DNA of 64,000 bases. Origin: Candidatus Latescibacterota bacterium (lineage in GTDB: Bacteria; Latescibacterota; UBA2968; UBA8231). Made by a program: the position numbers and the translations under genes. Of this stretch, positions 51,426 through 61,045 are shown in pieces. Numbering within the stretch: the first letter of the stretch is position 1; every line of letters begins with the position of its first letter. Where the stretch lies: positions 62,001-126,000 of the forward strand of contig JAJEFJ010000082.1 in the NCBI GenBank assembly GCA_022820485.1, read 5' to 3'. The notes beneath the pieces are model-generated. The model saw only the letters and a list, made by a program, of their open reading frames with translations. It had not been told where the DNA came from and ran no database searches.

Positions 51426-53600
51426 CTAATGGCGATGCGCTTGGTGGCCTTCGGTAGCTAGCGCGAGGGGATGGACGGCCAAGCGCTCCAAGGTCGTGGC
51501 GTCTTCGCGAACCCGATACACTTCATCGACCGGCACGTTGGTAAAGGTTTGCACTGTGCCCGACGGCCAGTGCAAAGTCAGCGCGTCGAGTACCTCAGCT
51601 TTTCCCAGCCCGATCTCCTGTTGTAAGGTCGAAGCCCCAAAACTCGCGCCCGTCCCGGCGAGGACGTGGATCGTCCGCGTCTCCGTACGGGCTTGAATCC
51701 GCGTGCCGATCCCGGCTCGATTCGACTTGGTCCCCTCTAGTTTGAGGGTGATCCAATGGTTGCCGTGGCCGGGGTTTTCAAAGAGCACATTGGTGTACAC
51801 GTCTCCCGAATAGGCTCCGCCGACCACCGCGTAGATGTCCTGATCACCGTCGTTGTCTATATCGCCAAAGGCGACGCCGTGCCCTTTTTGCAGGTGCCCG
51901 AAGCCGCCGGAAGTAGTTACATCTTCGAAACGCTGTCCGGCGGCGTTGCGGAACATGCGGTTGGGTATTAGCGAACGGTAGTCGGGATCGCCGGTGCCAG
52001 CGTAGAAATCGAGCCAGCCGTCGTTGTCGAGGTCACCGAAGTTACAGCCCATTGTATAGAGGACCTTGTCGGTGTGGGTCTGGCGGGCCACGTCGGCGAA
52101 GGTGCCGTCGCCTTGGTTGCGGTAGAGGCGCGGTGGCTCGCCCTTGTGCGGCAGGCCCATGTAGTCGCCGGCGACGTCGCCGGCGTCGGCCTTGTAGCCG
52201 GAGACGAACAGGTCCAGCCAGCCGTCGTTGTCGTAGTCCCAAAACCACACCGGAAAGCTGAACGTCGGCTGGCTCACGCCAGCGCGGGCGGTTATGTCGG
52301 AAAAACGCCAGCGGCCATCGGCGTCTGGGCCATCGTTGTGGAAGAGCAGGTTGGGCTGGCCGAGGCGGGAGATGTAGAGGTCGGGTCGGCGGTCATTGTC
52401 AATGTCGCCCCAAGCCACCCCTTTGACGAAGCCCTCGACGTCCAAGCCGACTTCTGCCACCACGTCGATAAAGGTACCATCGCCTTGATTGCGGAATAGC
52501 TCACAGGGATGATGCTCTTCGGCAGAGGATTCGTTGCCCACGAACAGGTCGAGCCAACCGTCGTTGTCGAAGTCGGCCCAGGCCGCGGTCTGCGTGGGGT
52601 GCAACGTGAGCAGCCCAGCCGCCTCGGTTACATCGGCGAAGGTTCCGTCGCCTTGGTTGCGCAATAGCGAGTTGGGATGGAGGCCGTCGGCACCAAACCA
52701 GCCGCCGCGCAGGACCAGCACATCGGCGAAGCCGTCGTTGTCAAAGTCCGTCTGTACGGCGTTGAGGCCGCCGACTAGGCCGGTCAAACCAGCGGCAGCA
52801 GTGCGCTCGGCGAAAGTGCCGTCGCCTTGGTTGCGGAAGTAGCGCAGGGGATCGTCGAGGCCCCAAGAAGTGGCGATGATGTCGAGGAAGCCATCGTTGT
52901 CAAAATCTTCCATAATGCCGCCCCCGGCCAAGCCGAGGACATTCAACCCCAAGGCGGGAGCTCGGTCGGGGAAGTGGCCGATAGCGGCGTCAGCGGCGAA
53001 GACTTCCGGGGGAATGAGATGGGCGGCTGGCACTTGGTGTGGATACTCACCCACAGTCATATAGGCGATGTTGAGCAGCCAGCGCGAGGTCAGGTCGTAG
53101 GGCGTTTTTTCCAAGATTGTGCGGTAGTAAGCGATGGCTGCACGCGATCCATCTTGTAGCTTGTGGACTCCTTCGGCTGCGATGGGTAGTAGGCAGGAGG
53201 CGAGGTTGTGGTCGTCGATGCAGTTTTGCTGCTCGCCGAGCCGCAAGTAGGCGAGGGCGATCATCTCTTCAAGGCTCGGTCGGGTGCGGAAGCGGTGGGC
53301 GTCGGCTTGCTGGCGCACCTGCTCGAACAGGGCGGCTGCCTCGGCGGATGCGCCGGCACGCAACAATTCTTTGGCTAGTTCGACCTGTCGGCTGAGCTGT
53401 TGCACGGGGTCGTCTGGTGCGGGCTGGCGGCGCAGCCAGTCAACGCGGTGCTGGCTCAAATAGATGTTGTCCTCGGCGTTGGCACCAGCGGCGAGGGCGG
53501 CGAGTTGCTCGGCCATGCGCTGAGTGCCGGGAGCTTGGTAGGGATCGGCAGTGCAGCTTGCTAACGCGAAAATCAAGAAGGCAATGACACAGGGATTCAT
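51426..53600 (-). CDS. FG-GAP/ASPIC-UnbV (CRTAC1-like) lipoprotein with N-terminal helical repeat region
   Basis: A 724-residue lipoprotein (lipobox LASC). The first ~200 residues are helical and TPR-like (AEAAALFEQVRQQAD; AIAYYRTILEKTPYDLTSRWLLNIAYM). Then come FG-GAP blades with calcium loops DFDNDGFLDII, DFDNDGFADVL, DFDNDGWLDLF, DYDNDGWLDLF, DLDNDGWLDFY and DIDNDGDQDIY, and the UnbV block GIGTRIQARTETRTIHVLAGTGASFG. It ends in a His-rich tail (EGHQAHRH). In effect it fuses the TPR and FG-GAP parts that are separate genes in the 32517-37075 operon. A single leftward gene. Confidence 0.83.
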   Translation of the reverse strand: MNPCVIAFLIFALASCTADPYQAPGTQRMAEQLAALAAGANAEDNIYLSQHRVDWLRRQPAPDDPVQQLSRQVELAKELLRAGASAEAAALFEQVRQQADAHRFRTRPSLEEMIALAYLRLGEQQNCIDDHNLASCLLPIAAEGVHKLQDGSRAAIAYYRTILEKTPYDLTSRWLLNIAYMTVGEYPHQVPAAHLIPPEVFAADAAIGHFPDRAPALGLNVLGLAGGGIMEDFDNDGFLDIIATSWGLDDPLRYFRNQGDGTFAERTAAAGLTGLVGGLNAVQTDFDNDGFADVLVLRGGWFGADGLHPNSLLRNQGDGTFADVTEAAGLLTLHPTQTAAWADFDNDGWLDLFVGNESSAEEHHPCELFRNQGDGTFIDVVAEVGLDVEGFVKGVAWGDIDNDRRPDLYISRLGQPNLLFHNDGPDADGRWRFSDITARAGVSQPTFSFPVWFWDYDNDGWLDLFVSGYKADAGDVAGDYMGLPHKGEPPRLYRNQGDGTFADVARQTHTDKVLYTMGCNFGDLDNDGWLDFYAGTGDPDYRSLIPNRMFRNAAGQRFEDVTTSGGFGHLQKGHGVAFGDIDNDGDQDIYAVVGGAYSGDVYTNVLFENPGHGNHWITLKLEGTKSNRAGIGTRIQARTETRTIHVLAGTGASFGASTLQQEIGLGKAEVLDALTLHWPSGTVQTFTNVPVDEVYRVREDATTLERLAVHPLALATEGHQAHRH

Positions 53601-53636
53601 AAGGGGCTATATCATAAGATAGGGGCGTTAATTACT

Positions 53637-53739
53637 CTGATGTTGCGCAGTTTTTGTCATGCGGTCCAGTCAGCCTACGCGGGAAGGACAATGGAAGGAC
53701 AGCAGGGAGCCGCAGATAATGATAGCTGCGTAACATCAG
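53637..53739. repeat. Long-range inverted repeat in intergenic space
   Basis: CTGATGTTGCGCAG at 53637-53650 pairs with CTGCGTAACATCAG at 53726-53739, 13 of 14 positions, with 75 nt between. The inner part also holds a small hairpin (CGCAG/CTGCG) and two GGAAGGACA direct repeats. It lies in the 142-nt gap between two leftward genes and could be a small palindromic element, or a structured leader for the lipoprotein gene or end for the propeller gene. Confidence 0.5.
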
Positions 53740-53742
53740 TTC

Positions 53743-56661
53743 CTATTTCAACAGGGTCAGTTGTTTGATGTCTAGGAAAGCTCCGGCTCGCAACCGATAG
53801 AAGTAAGTACCGCTGGCGACCATGAGCCCGGCATCGTCGCGCCCGGTCCACTCGGTGCGGTAGCGTCCAGCGGCGAGATGTCGTGCGACCAAGGTGCGGA
53901 TCTTTTGACCGAGCGCGTCGTAGATCTCCAATTTGACGGCGGACGAAGCCGCTAGTTGGAATTCGATGGTCGTGGCTGCATTGAAGGGGTTGGGATAGTT
54001 CTGGTCGAGGGCAAAGGCGGTCGGTGTGGTTGCTTTGGCTGCGACGGGTTCTAGGCTGGTGATCCATTCGGCGATGAGGTCGGCACCGCGCTCGTCGATG
54101 ATTGAGGAAGCCAGCGGCGGCATGCGAAAGGTGCCCATCGTCAACATCCGCAGGTAGAGCGTGGAAAGCTGCGGTTCTCCAGGAGAGAGGATGAGGGCCT
54201 CTGGCTCGCCTATATCGCCGAGTGTGGGGAAAGCCCCGACCGTATTGGTTTGGGCCAAGGGCGTGTCGTAGCGCAGGTCGATGATGGTGCGGCTGACGCT
54301 TTCGGGCCGGTGGCACGGGGCGCAGTTGACTTCGAGGTACGAGCGGGCGCGCTGGGCGAGCGGGACGCTGGAGTCGAAGGGGTTGGGCAGGTGGGGTAAG
54401 GAAGACAGGTCGGCTGGTAACTCCTCGGTGAAAAGGCCCTGTTGGGCGAGGGTGTGCAGCTGGTTTTGCTCCGCGTCCGAGTCGAGTTGGGCTGTGTGGA
54501 CGCCGAGGACGTAGCCCGCGCCCTTGGTGTGGCAGACTTCGCAGTCTTGGCGCGTGGGAAAGTAGTACTCCTGCAAGAAAAAGCCCACCGGATCTTGGGG
54601 GTCGTCAATCACGTATGCAACGGTCGTGCTGTCGGCGAGCAAGGTGGCGTCGGTGCCGGCTTCGTTCCACAGATAGCTATAACCGTCCCATCCCGGAGTA
54701 CCTACGCGCTTGATGAGGAAGCGCGTTTCGATGATGCGTCGGCTGGCCGGATCGCCGCGCACCAAGTCGAGGTAAAAGTTCTTGATTAGGAGGGTTTCGT
54801 CGGGAAAATCCCAAGGCCCGCTGCTGGCAAAGGCAATGCGCTTGCCGGGCGGCAGGCGAATGAACCGCGTCTTTGTGGCTCCATCCGACCAAAACGGCGC
54901 ATTGACTTCGTACGGCATCACGCCAGCCGCGGGCGTTTGCGTGCCGAGGTCGCTGAAAACCTGCGCGTCGGCCAAGCTCGCAGGTGGGAATTCCTCAGCA
55001 GGCGGCAGGACGATTTCCCACAGCCCGCGCTCGCCGCTCCATTCGATCACATAGAGGCGATTGCCGATGATTTCCGCGTCAATAGGGTTGGAAAACCCGC
55101 CGACGATGCGGGTGACGTGTGCTTCGTAGTTGTCGCCGACTTTTGCTAAGTCGAGATGTAGCAGGTCCTGACTGGGGTCGTTGAATGGGCCGTTGACGCT
55201 GTCGCCGTCGGGATCGCCCCGAGTCCAACTGAGCGTGAAGCCGTCGCCGCGGAATGGTTCGGCGAGGGCATGGTCCACGTCGAATACTAGTCCGAGCGGC
55301 GAGCGGTGCGCGGTGAAGGTGCCGAAGCGCACGCCTTCTTCGCTGGCGTCCTTGATTTGGCCGTCGACTGGATCGCGGTAGGCATCGGCGTCTGGCCCGA
55401 GGTTGATCACTGGCTCGGTGAAATCGCGCGGCGGCGGCGGGTACGTGGGATCGTTGTGGTAATAACCTTCGCGCACGGCCGTGGAGCGGGGAGAGAGGAG
55501 GAAGTCGGTGGCCGGGTCGTAGTCGGGAAATTGCTGCGGGGTGTCGTCGAGTCCCATGCGCCAGGGGAAGCCGTAGTGATGCCCTTGGCGCAGCCAATTG
55601 AGTTCCTCGGGCATGTCGCGGCCCGGTCCGTTTTCCGTGGTAAAGAGGTCGCCGTTGGGTGCGAAGGCGAAGTCGTAGGCATTGCGCAGGCCCTCGGCAA
55701 AGAGGAAGCCCTGGTCGAGGAGGACATAGCGGTCGTTGGACAGTACGAGGTCGCGGACATTGGTCGGGACGCGCAAAATTATGGCGGTCAGCGCGGTTTC
55801 GCGCAGGCCGGGGAAGTGCCCAGCGCCGTCTTGGATTTCGCCGTGATCGGTGCGCGAGCCGCTGTTGATAAAGAGCGAGCGATTGTCGGGGCTGACGATT
55901 AGCGCGTTGACCTCGTGGTTGTAGATGCAGTCGCACCGCTCGTAGGGTTCGGTTTCCGCGAGGGTAAACCAGGTGCGCTCGCCGCTGCTTGGATCGACTT
56001 CGCCCTTGGTGATGGTGGCGATGTTGTAGATGGACAAGTCGATGCGTTTGAGGACGTAAAAGGTGCCGTCGGCGTCGATAAACAGGGCACTGGGGCGGAT
56101 GAAACCGTGGTCGGCAGTCGTGTACGCCGTGCCCTCAGGCAAGAGGGTGATATCGCCGTTGGTCTTGAGGACGTAGCGGTTGGCGGTCGTAGGGTCGCGG
56201 CCAAAGATGGAGGCGGCGAGGATGTCGGAGATGGGAACGTCGGCGGGCAGGTTGTCCGGGTCGAGTTGTTCCCACTGCCGCTCGCCGGTGTCGGTGTCGA
56301 GTAAAGTGCCTCGGGCAAGGGCAAACTGGCCGCTGTTGCGGGGGCCGTGGCGATTGGATGCCAAGTAAAACGAGCCATCCGGTCCGATGGCAAAGCCCGT
56401 GAAGCCGGCGCTGATGCCGTGATCGCGGTGGGAGTATGTTGGGACGCGCCTAGCCGCTGTTAGGTATATGCGTTCGATCGCGCCGTCCTGCCGCAAGATA
56501 TAGAGCGCGTCGTCGCGTGGATCCTTGGCAATGCGGATGGTGCCTTGGGTGACGTTGAGGATGCGGCGGATTTCAATGTCGTCTCGGGTAGCTTGAGGGT
56601 CGGCGTACGCGGTGGAGCAAAAGGCTGCGAGCGCGACGAGCGAGAGGCAACGGACCAGCAT
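53743..56661 (-). CDS. Sorbosone/glucose-dehydrogenase-like propeller with di-heme domain and type IX-style tail
   Basis: A 972-residue exported protein (signal peptide ends at TAYA). Residues ~40-545 are a GSDH-like beta-propeller: GFAIGPDGSFYLASNR, FAEGLRNAYDFAFAPNGDLFTTENGPGRDM and HHYGFPWRMG. A domain with two c-type heme sites follows (CEVCH near 707, CAPCH near 780), and then the FlgD/type IX-like tail NYPNPFNAATTIEFQL ... IYDALGQKIRTLV ... ending TLLK. It may be a surface-attached quinone- or heme-linked sugar dehydrogenase. The cofactor is inferred from family. It is a tandem duplicate of 56680, which lacks the heme part. Confidence 0.83.
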   Translation of the reverse strand: MLVRCLSLVALAAFCSTAYADPQATRDDIEIRRILNVTQGTIRIAKDPRDDALYILRQDGAIERIYLTAARRVPTYSHRDHGISAGFTGFAIGPDGSFYLASNRHGPRNSGQFALARGTLLDTDTGERQWEQLDPDNLPADVPISDILAASIFGRDPTTANRYVLKTNGDITLLPEGTAYTTADHGFIRPSALFIDADGTFYVLKRIDLSIYNIATITKGEVDPSSGERTWFTLAETEPYERCDCIYNHEVNALIVSPDNRSLFINSGSRTDHGEIQDGAGHFPGLRETALTAIILRVPTNVRDLVLSNDRYVLLDQGFLFAEGLRNAYDFAFAPNGDLFTTENGPGRDMPEELNWLRQGHHYGFPWRMGLDDTPQQFPDYDPATDFLLSPRSTAVREGYYHNDPTYPPPPRDFTEPVINLGPDADAYRDPVDGQIKDASEEGVRFGTFTAHRSPLGLVFDVDHALAEPFRGDGFTLSWTRGDPDGDSVNGPFNDPSQDLLHLDLAKVGDNYEAHVTRIVGGFSNPIDAEIIGNRLYVIEWSGERGLWEIVLPPAEEFPPASLADAQVFSDLGTQTPAAGVMPYEVNAPFWSDGATKTRFIRLPPGKRIAFASSGPWDFPDETLLIKNFYLDLVRGDPASRRIIETRFLIKRVGTPGWDGYSYLWNEAGTDATLLADSTTVAYVIDDPQDPVGFFLQEYYFPTRQDCEVCHTKGAGYVLGVHTAQLDSDAEQNQLHTLAQQGLFTEELPADLSSLPHLPNPFDSSVPLAQRARSYLEVNCAPCHRPESVSRTIIDLRYDTPLAQTNTVGAFPTLGDIGEPEALILSPGEPQLSTLYLRMLTMGTFRMPPLASSIIDERGADLIAEWITSLEPVAAKATTPTAFALDQNYPNPFNAATTIEFQLAASSAVKLEIYDALGQKIRTLVARHLAAGRYRTEWTGRDDAGLMVASGTYFYRLRAGAFLDIKQLTLLK

Positions 56662-56679
56662 GACGTTCCTTAACGTAGC

Positions 56680-58776
56680 TCACTTGAGTAGCATGAGCTG
56701 GCGAGTGGCGACAAAGTCGCCGGCCGATAGTTGGTATAGATACGCGCCGCTGGCTACTGGCTCACCACGCTCGTTGCGGCCGTCCCATTGCAGGCGGTGA
56801 TGCCCGGCGGGCAGGGAATCGCTGATGAGGGTGCGCACGCGCTGGCCGCTGATGTTGTAAATGGCCAACTCGACTCGGGAGGTGAGGGCGAGTTGGAAAG
56901 CAATGGTGGTGCTTGCGTTAAAGGGGTTGGGGAAGTTCTGCGCCAGCGCAAACTCTGCGGGCACAACACTTTCGGCCTCGGCAATAGCCGTCTCGGTTGT
57001 GGCCTGCGGCAGAGTGATTTCCCACAGTCCACGCCCGCCGCTCCATTCGATCACATAGAGGCGATTGCCGATGATTTCCGCGTCAATGGGGTTGGAAAAC
57101 CCGCCGACGATGCGGGTGACGTGCGCCTCGTAGTTGTCGCCGACTTTGGCTAAGTCGAGGTGTAGCAGGTCTTCACTGGGGTCGTTGAACGGGCCAGCGA
57201 CGTCGTCGCCGTCGGGATCGCCCTCGGTCCAGCTAAGCACGAAGCCGTCGCCTTGGAATGGCTCGGCGAGGGCATTATCTGCGTCGAATACCAATCCGAG
57301 CGGCGAGCGGTGCGCAGTGAAGGTGCCGAAGCGCACGCCCTCTTCGCTGGCATCTTTGAGGTGGCCGTCGGCTGGGTCGCGGTAGGCGTCGGCGTCTGGG
57401 CCGAGGTTGATCACCGGCTCGGTGAAGTCGCGCGGCGGTGGTGGATACGAGGGATCGTTGTGGTAATAGCCTTCGCGCACGGCCGTGAATCGAGCGGGAA
57501 GGAGAAAGTCGCTGGCCGGGTCGTAGTCGGGAAATTGCTGTGGAGTGTCCTCAAGCCCCATGCGCCAGGGGAAGCCGTAGTGATGGCCTTCGCGCAGCCA
57601 GTTGAGTTCCTCGGCCATGTCGCGGTCGGGTCCGTTTTCCGTGGCAAAGAGGTCGCCGTTGGGAGCGAAAGCGAGGTCGTAGGCGTTGCGCAGGCCCTCG
57701 GCATAGAGGAAGCCTTGGGCGCGAAGATCGTCGCGGTCGTTGGGTAGTACGAGGTCCCGCGCATCGGTTGGGACGCGCAAGACAATAGCCGTGAGCGCGG
57801 TTTCGCGCAGGTCGGGGAACTGCCTGTTGCCGTCTTGGATCTCACCGTGATCGGTGCGCGAGCCGCTGTTGATAAAGAGCGAGCGGTTGTCGGGGCTGAC
57901 GACTAGCCCGTTGACCTCGTGGTTGAAGATGCAATCACACCGCTCATAGGGCGCGGTCTCTGCGAGGGTAAACCAGGTGCGCTCGGTGCTGACGATGGTA
58001 GTATCGACGTGGCCCCTCTGTGCCTCGGGGAAGCTGTACCACTTATTTTCGCTGACAATCCTGTCCTGCTTGTCGTGAAAGGTGTAAAACTCCTCGCCGC
58101 TATTTGGATCGACTTCGCCCTTGGTGATGGTGGCGATGTTGTAGCTGGATAGGTCGATGCGTTTGAGCACGTAAAAGATGCCGGCGTCGTCAATAAACAG
58201 GGCGCTGGCGCGACTGAAGCCGTGGTCGGCGGCTGTGTACACTGTGCCCGACGGCACGAGGGTGATGTCGCCGTTGGGCTTGAGCGCGTAGCGGGTGTTG
58301 GTCGTGGGATCGCGGCTGAGGCTGGTGGCGGCGAGGATGTCGGAGATGGGAACGTCGGCGGTCAGGTTGTCTGGGTCGAGTTGTTCCCATTGCCGCTCGC
58401 CGGTGTCGGCGTCGAGCAACATGCCGCGGACGAGGGCAAAGTGGCCGCTGTCGCGCGGACCTCGGCGATTGGACGCAAGGTAAAACGAGCCGTCCGGCCC
58501 AATGGCAAAGCCCGTGAAGCCGCTGCGGATGCCGTGGTCGGCTCTGGAATATGCGGGCGTGTGTTCGGCCGCCGCTAGGTCGATGCGATCAATCGCGCCG
58601 TTTTGTCGCAAGGTGTAGAGCGCGTTGGTACGCGGATCCTTGGCGATGCGGAGCGTGCTTTGGGGGACGTTGAGGATGCGGCTAATTTCGATGTCGTCGC
58701 GGGTAGCCTGTGGGTCGGCATCGGCGGTGGAGCAAAGAGCAGCGAGGACAGCGAATGAGAGGTAATAGGCGAACAT
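56680..58776 (-). CDS. Sorbosone/glucose-dehydrogenase-like propeller with type IX-style tail, no heme domain
   Basis: A 698-residue paralogue of the downstream gene, nearly identical in long DNA stretches through the propeller (for example GLRNAYDLAFAPNGDLFATENGPDRDM). Right after GLWEITLPQ it jumps to the tail NFPNPFNASTTIAFQLA ... IYNISGQRVRTL ... MLLK, so the two-heme domain is missing. It also has a 37-residue segment (EFYTFHDKQDRIVSENKW...) not present in the paralogue, which resembles the WSN module of the discoidin-type surface proteins. Exported (signal peptide to about STADA) and probably surface-attached. Electron acceptor unknown. Confidence 0.82.
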   Translation of the reverse strand: MFAYYLSFAVLAALCSTADADPQATRDDIEISRILNVPQSTLRIAKDPRTNALYTLRQNGAIDRIDLAAAEHTPAYSRADHGIRSGFTGFAIGPDGSFYLASNRRGPRDSGHFALVRGMLLDADTGERQWEQLDPDNLTADVPISDILAATSLSRDPTTNTRYALKPNGDITLVPSGTVYTAADHGFSRASALFIDDAGIFYVLKRIDLSSYNIATITKGEVDPNSGEEFYTFHDKQDRIVSENKWYSFPEAQRGHVDTTIVSTERTWFTLAETAPYERCDCIFNHEVNGLVVSPDNRSLFINSGSRTDHGEIQDGNRQFPDLRETALTAIVLRVPTDARDLVLPNDRDDLRAQGFLYAEGLRNAYDLAFAPNGDLFATENGPDRDMAEELNWLREGHHYGFPWRMGLEDTPQQFPDYDPASDFLLPARFTAVREGYYHNDPSYPPPPRDFTEPVINLGPDADAYRDPADGHLKDASEEGVRFGTFTAHRSPLGLVFDADNALAEPFQGDGFVLSWTEGDPDGDDVAGPFNDPSEDLLHLDLAKVGDNYEAHVTRIVGGFSNPIDAEIIGNRLYVIEWSGGRGLWEITLPQATTETAIAEAESVVPAEFALAQNFPNPFNASTTIAFQLALTSRVELAIYNISGQRVRTLISDSLPAGHHRLQWDGRNERGEPVASGAYLYQLSAGDFVATRQLMLLK
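57986..58096 (-). other. 37-codon module insertion inside propeller gene
   Basis: Aligning the two propeller genes, these 111 nt are extra and keep the reading frame. CTCG flanks both ends (57982-57985 and 58093-58096), while the paralogue has it once. The encoded EFYTFHDKQDRIVSENKW ... RGHVDTTIV matches the module in the protein at 42318 (EVYTFHNKIGEVVTEEKW ... RGRVDTSVV) at about 18 of 35 positions by hand alignment. Confidence 0.7.
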
Positions 58777-58822
58777 GAGGTCCTTTTAGAGGAAGAGTGG
58801 GGTAAGGGTCAACGGAGTGAGG

Positions 58823-59200
58823 TCAGGGCCGAAAGATTTTTAGATTGAGTTCGTTGATTTCGCGGTAGTGTTTTCTATTGGCTGTACAAAGTGTTAAATG
58901 ATGTTCAATAGCGGTTGCGGCAATCAAGGCATCGGCCAGATACAGCGCTGTTTTAAGGGTGTATTCTTCCATATATACAGACGCTCGGTGGCCGATATTT
59001 TCAGTGAGAGGTACGGTCTGAAAGGCGTGATCCGTGAGAAAATTCTTGATCTTTTTTAACTCCTGCCGATTTCTCGCACCTTGGATAAATTCCATATACG
59101 TAACAATTGATAGCTGACGATCAGCGATACTGTCAACGAGGTTTGCAGCCCCTTCATGGCCTCTGAAAACCCATATCACAACATCGGTATCAAAAATCAT
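58823..59200 (-). CDS. vapC: PIN-domain toxin VapC
   Basis: A 125-residue PIN-domain protein: IFDTDVVIWVFRG with the first catalytic Asp, VTYMEFIQGA with Glu, LADALIAATAIEHHLTL with the third acidic residue, and CTANRKHYREI at the end. VapC toxins cleave RNA, often tRNA. Length and order are typical. Its ATG overlaps the end of the antitoxin gene by 11 nt. The gene pair is visibly AT-richer than its surroundings, consistent with mobility. Confidence 0.9.
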   Translation of the reverse strand: MIFDTDVVIWVFRGHEGAANLVDSIADRQLSIVTYMEFIQGARNRQELKKIKNFLTDHAFQTVPLTENIGHRASVYMEEYTLKTALYLADALIAATAIEHHLTLCTANRKHYREINELNLKIFRP

Positions 59201-59435
59201 TCAAGCGGCCTTTGCGCAAATTGCGGACGTACGCATCGACATCGGTCATATCTTTTCTGTCTCGCCACAGACCAAAAGCCTCGTGGTCTTTTACCGATTT
59301 GTCTGTTCGCTGTCGGCTGGGAGACAGGATAGCTTTTTCCTTGCCGCGATAAAAAATAGTGACCGATTCGTTGCGGTCGAGCGCGAGCAAAACATCTTTC
59401 ATGCGTCGTCTTAAGTCGAGAATAGATGCTTTCAT
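59190..59435 (-). CDS. vapB: Antitoxin VapB (Phd/YefM-like)
   Basis: An 81-residue protein beginning MKASILDLRRRMKDVLLALDRNESVTIFYRGKEK, the DNA-binding start of Phd/VapB-type antitoxins, with a C-terminal region that would wrap the toxin (DVDAYVRNLRKGR). The ATG has AGGAG upstream. It lies first in the operon, as usual, and overlaps vapC. A perfect palindrome just upstream (59454-59466) is the likely autoregulatory site. Confidence 0.87.
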   Translation of the reverse strand: MKASILDLRRRMKDVLLALDRNESVTIFYRGKEKAILSPSRQRTDKSVKDHEAFGLWRDRKDMTDVDAYVRNLRKGRLNDF

Positions 59436-59453
59436 AATTTCTCCTTAAAGTGG

Positions 59454-59466
59454 ACACATAATGTGT
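59454..59466. promoter_or_regulatory. Palindromic operator of vapBC
   Basis: ACACAT-A-ATGTGT, a perfect 6-bp inverted repeat around one base, 18 nt upstream of the vapB ATG. Antitoxin/toxin complexes commonly bind such sites to repress their own operon. The rest of the gap to miaB (59467-59662) contains no gene I can support. Confidence 0.55.
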
Positions 59467-59662
59467 GCAATCGAAAATAAAATATCAAGCGGTGAATTGG
59501 GTTCAAGCCAAATCTGGATAGCGATACGGAAAGTCAACGCGGTCGTAGATGACGCAATCGTGTTAGCTTTTCGGCGAGCGTGGATTTCCGCGTTTGAATG
59601 GTTACAATCGTACAGTCGCGGATCCGTAACTTTTTGCCTAACAGGTTATTAGCAGATTTATA

Positions 59663-61041
<1,379 letters not shown>

Positions 61042-61045
<4 letters not shown>

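Noticed and set aside
59461-59652. 63-residue plus-strand ORF between vapB and miaB
   Set aside because: No ribosome site, overlaps the vapBC operator region, and shows no recognisable features.
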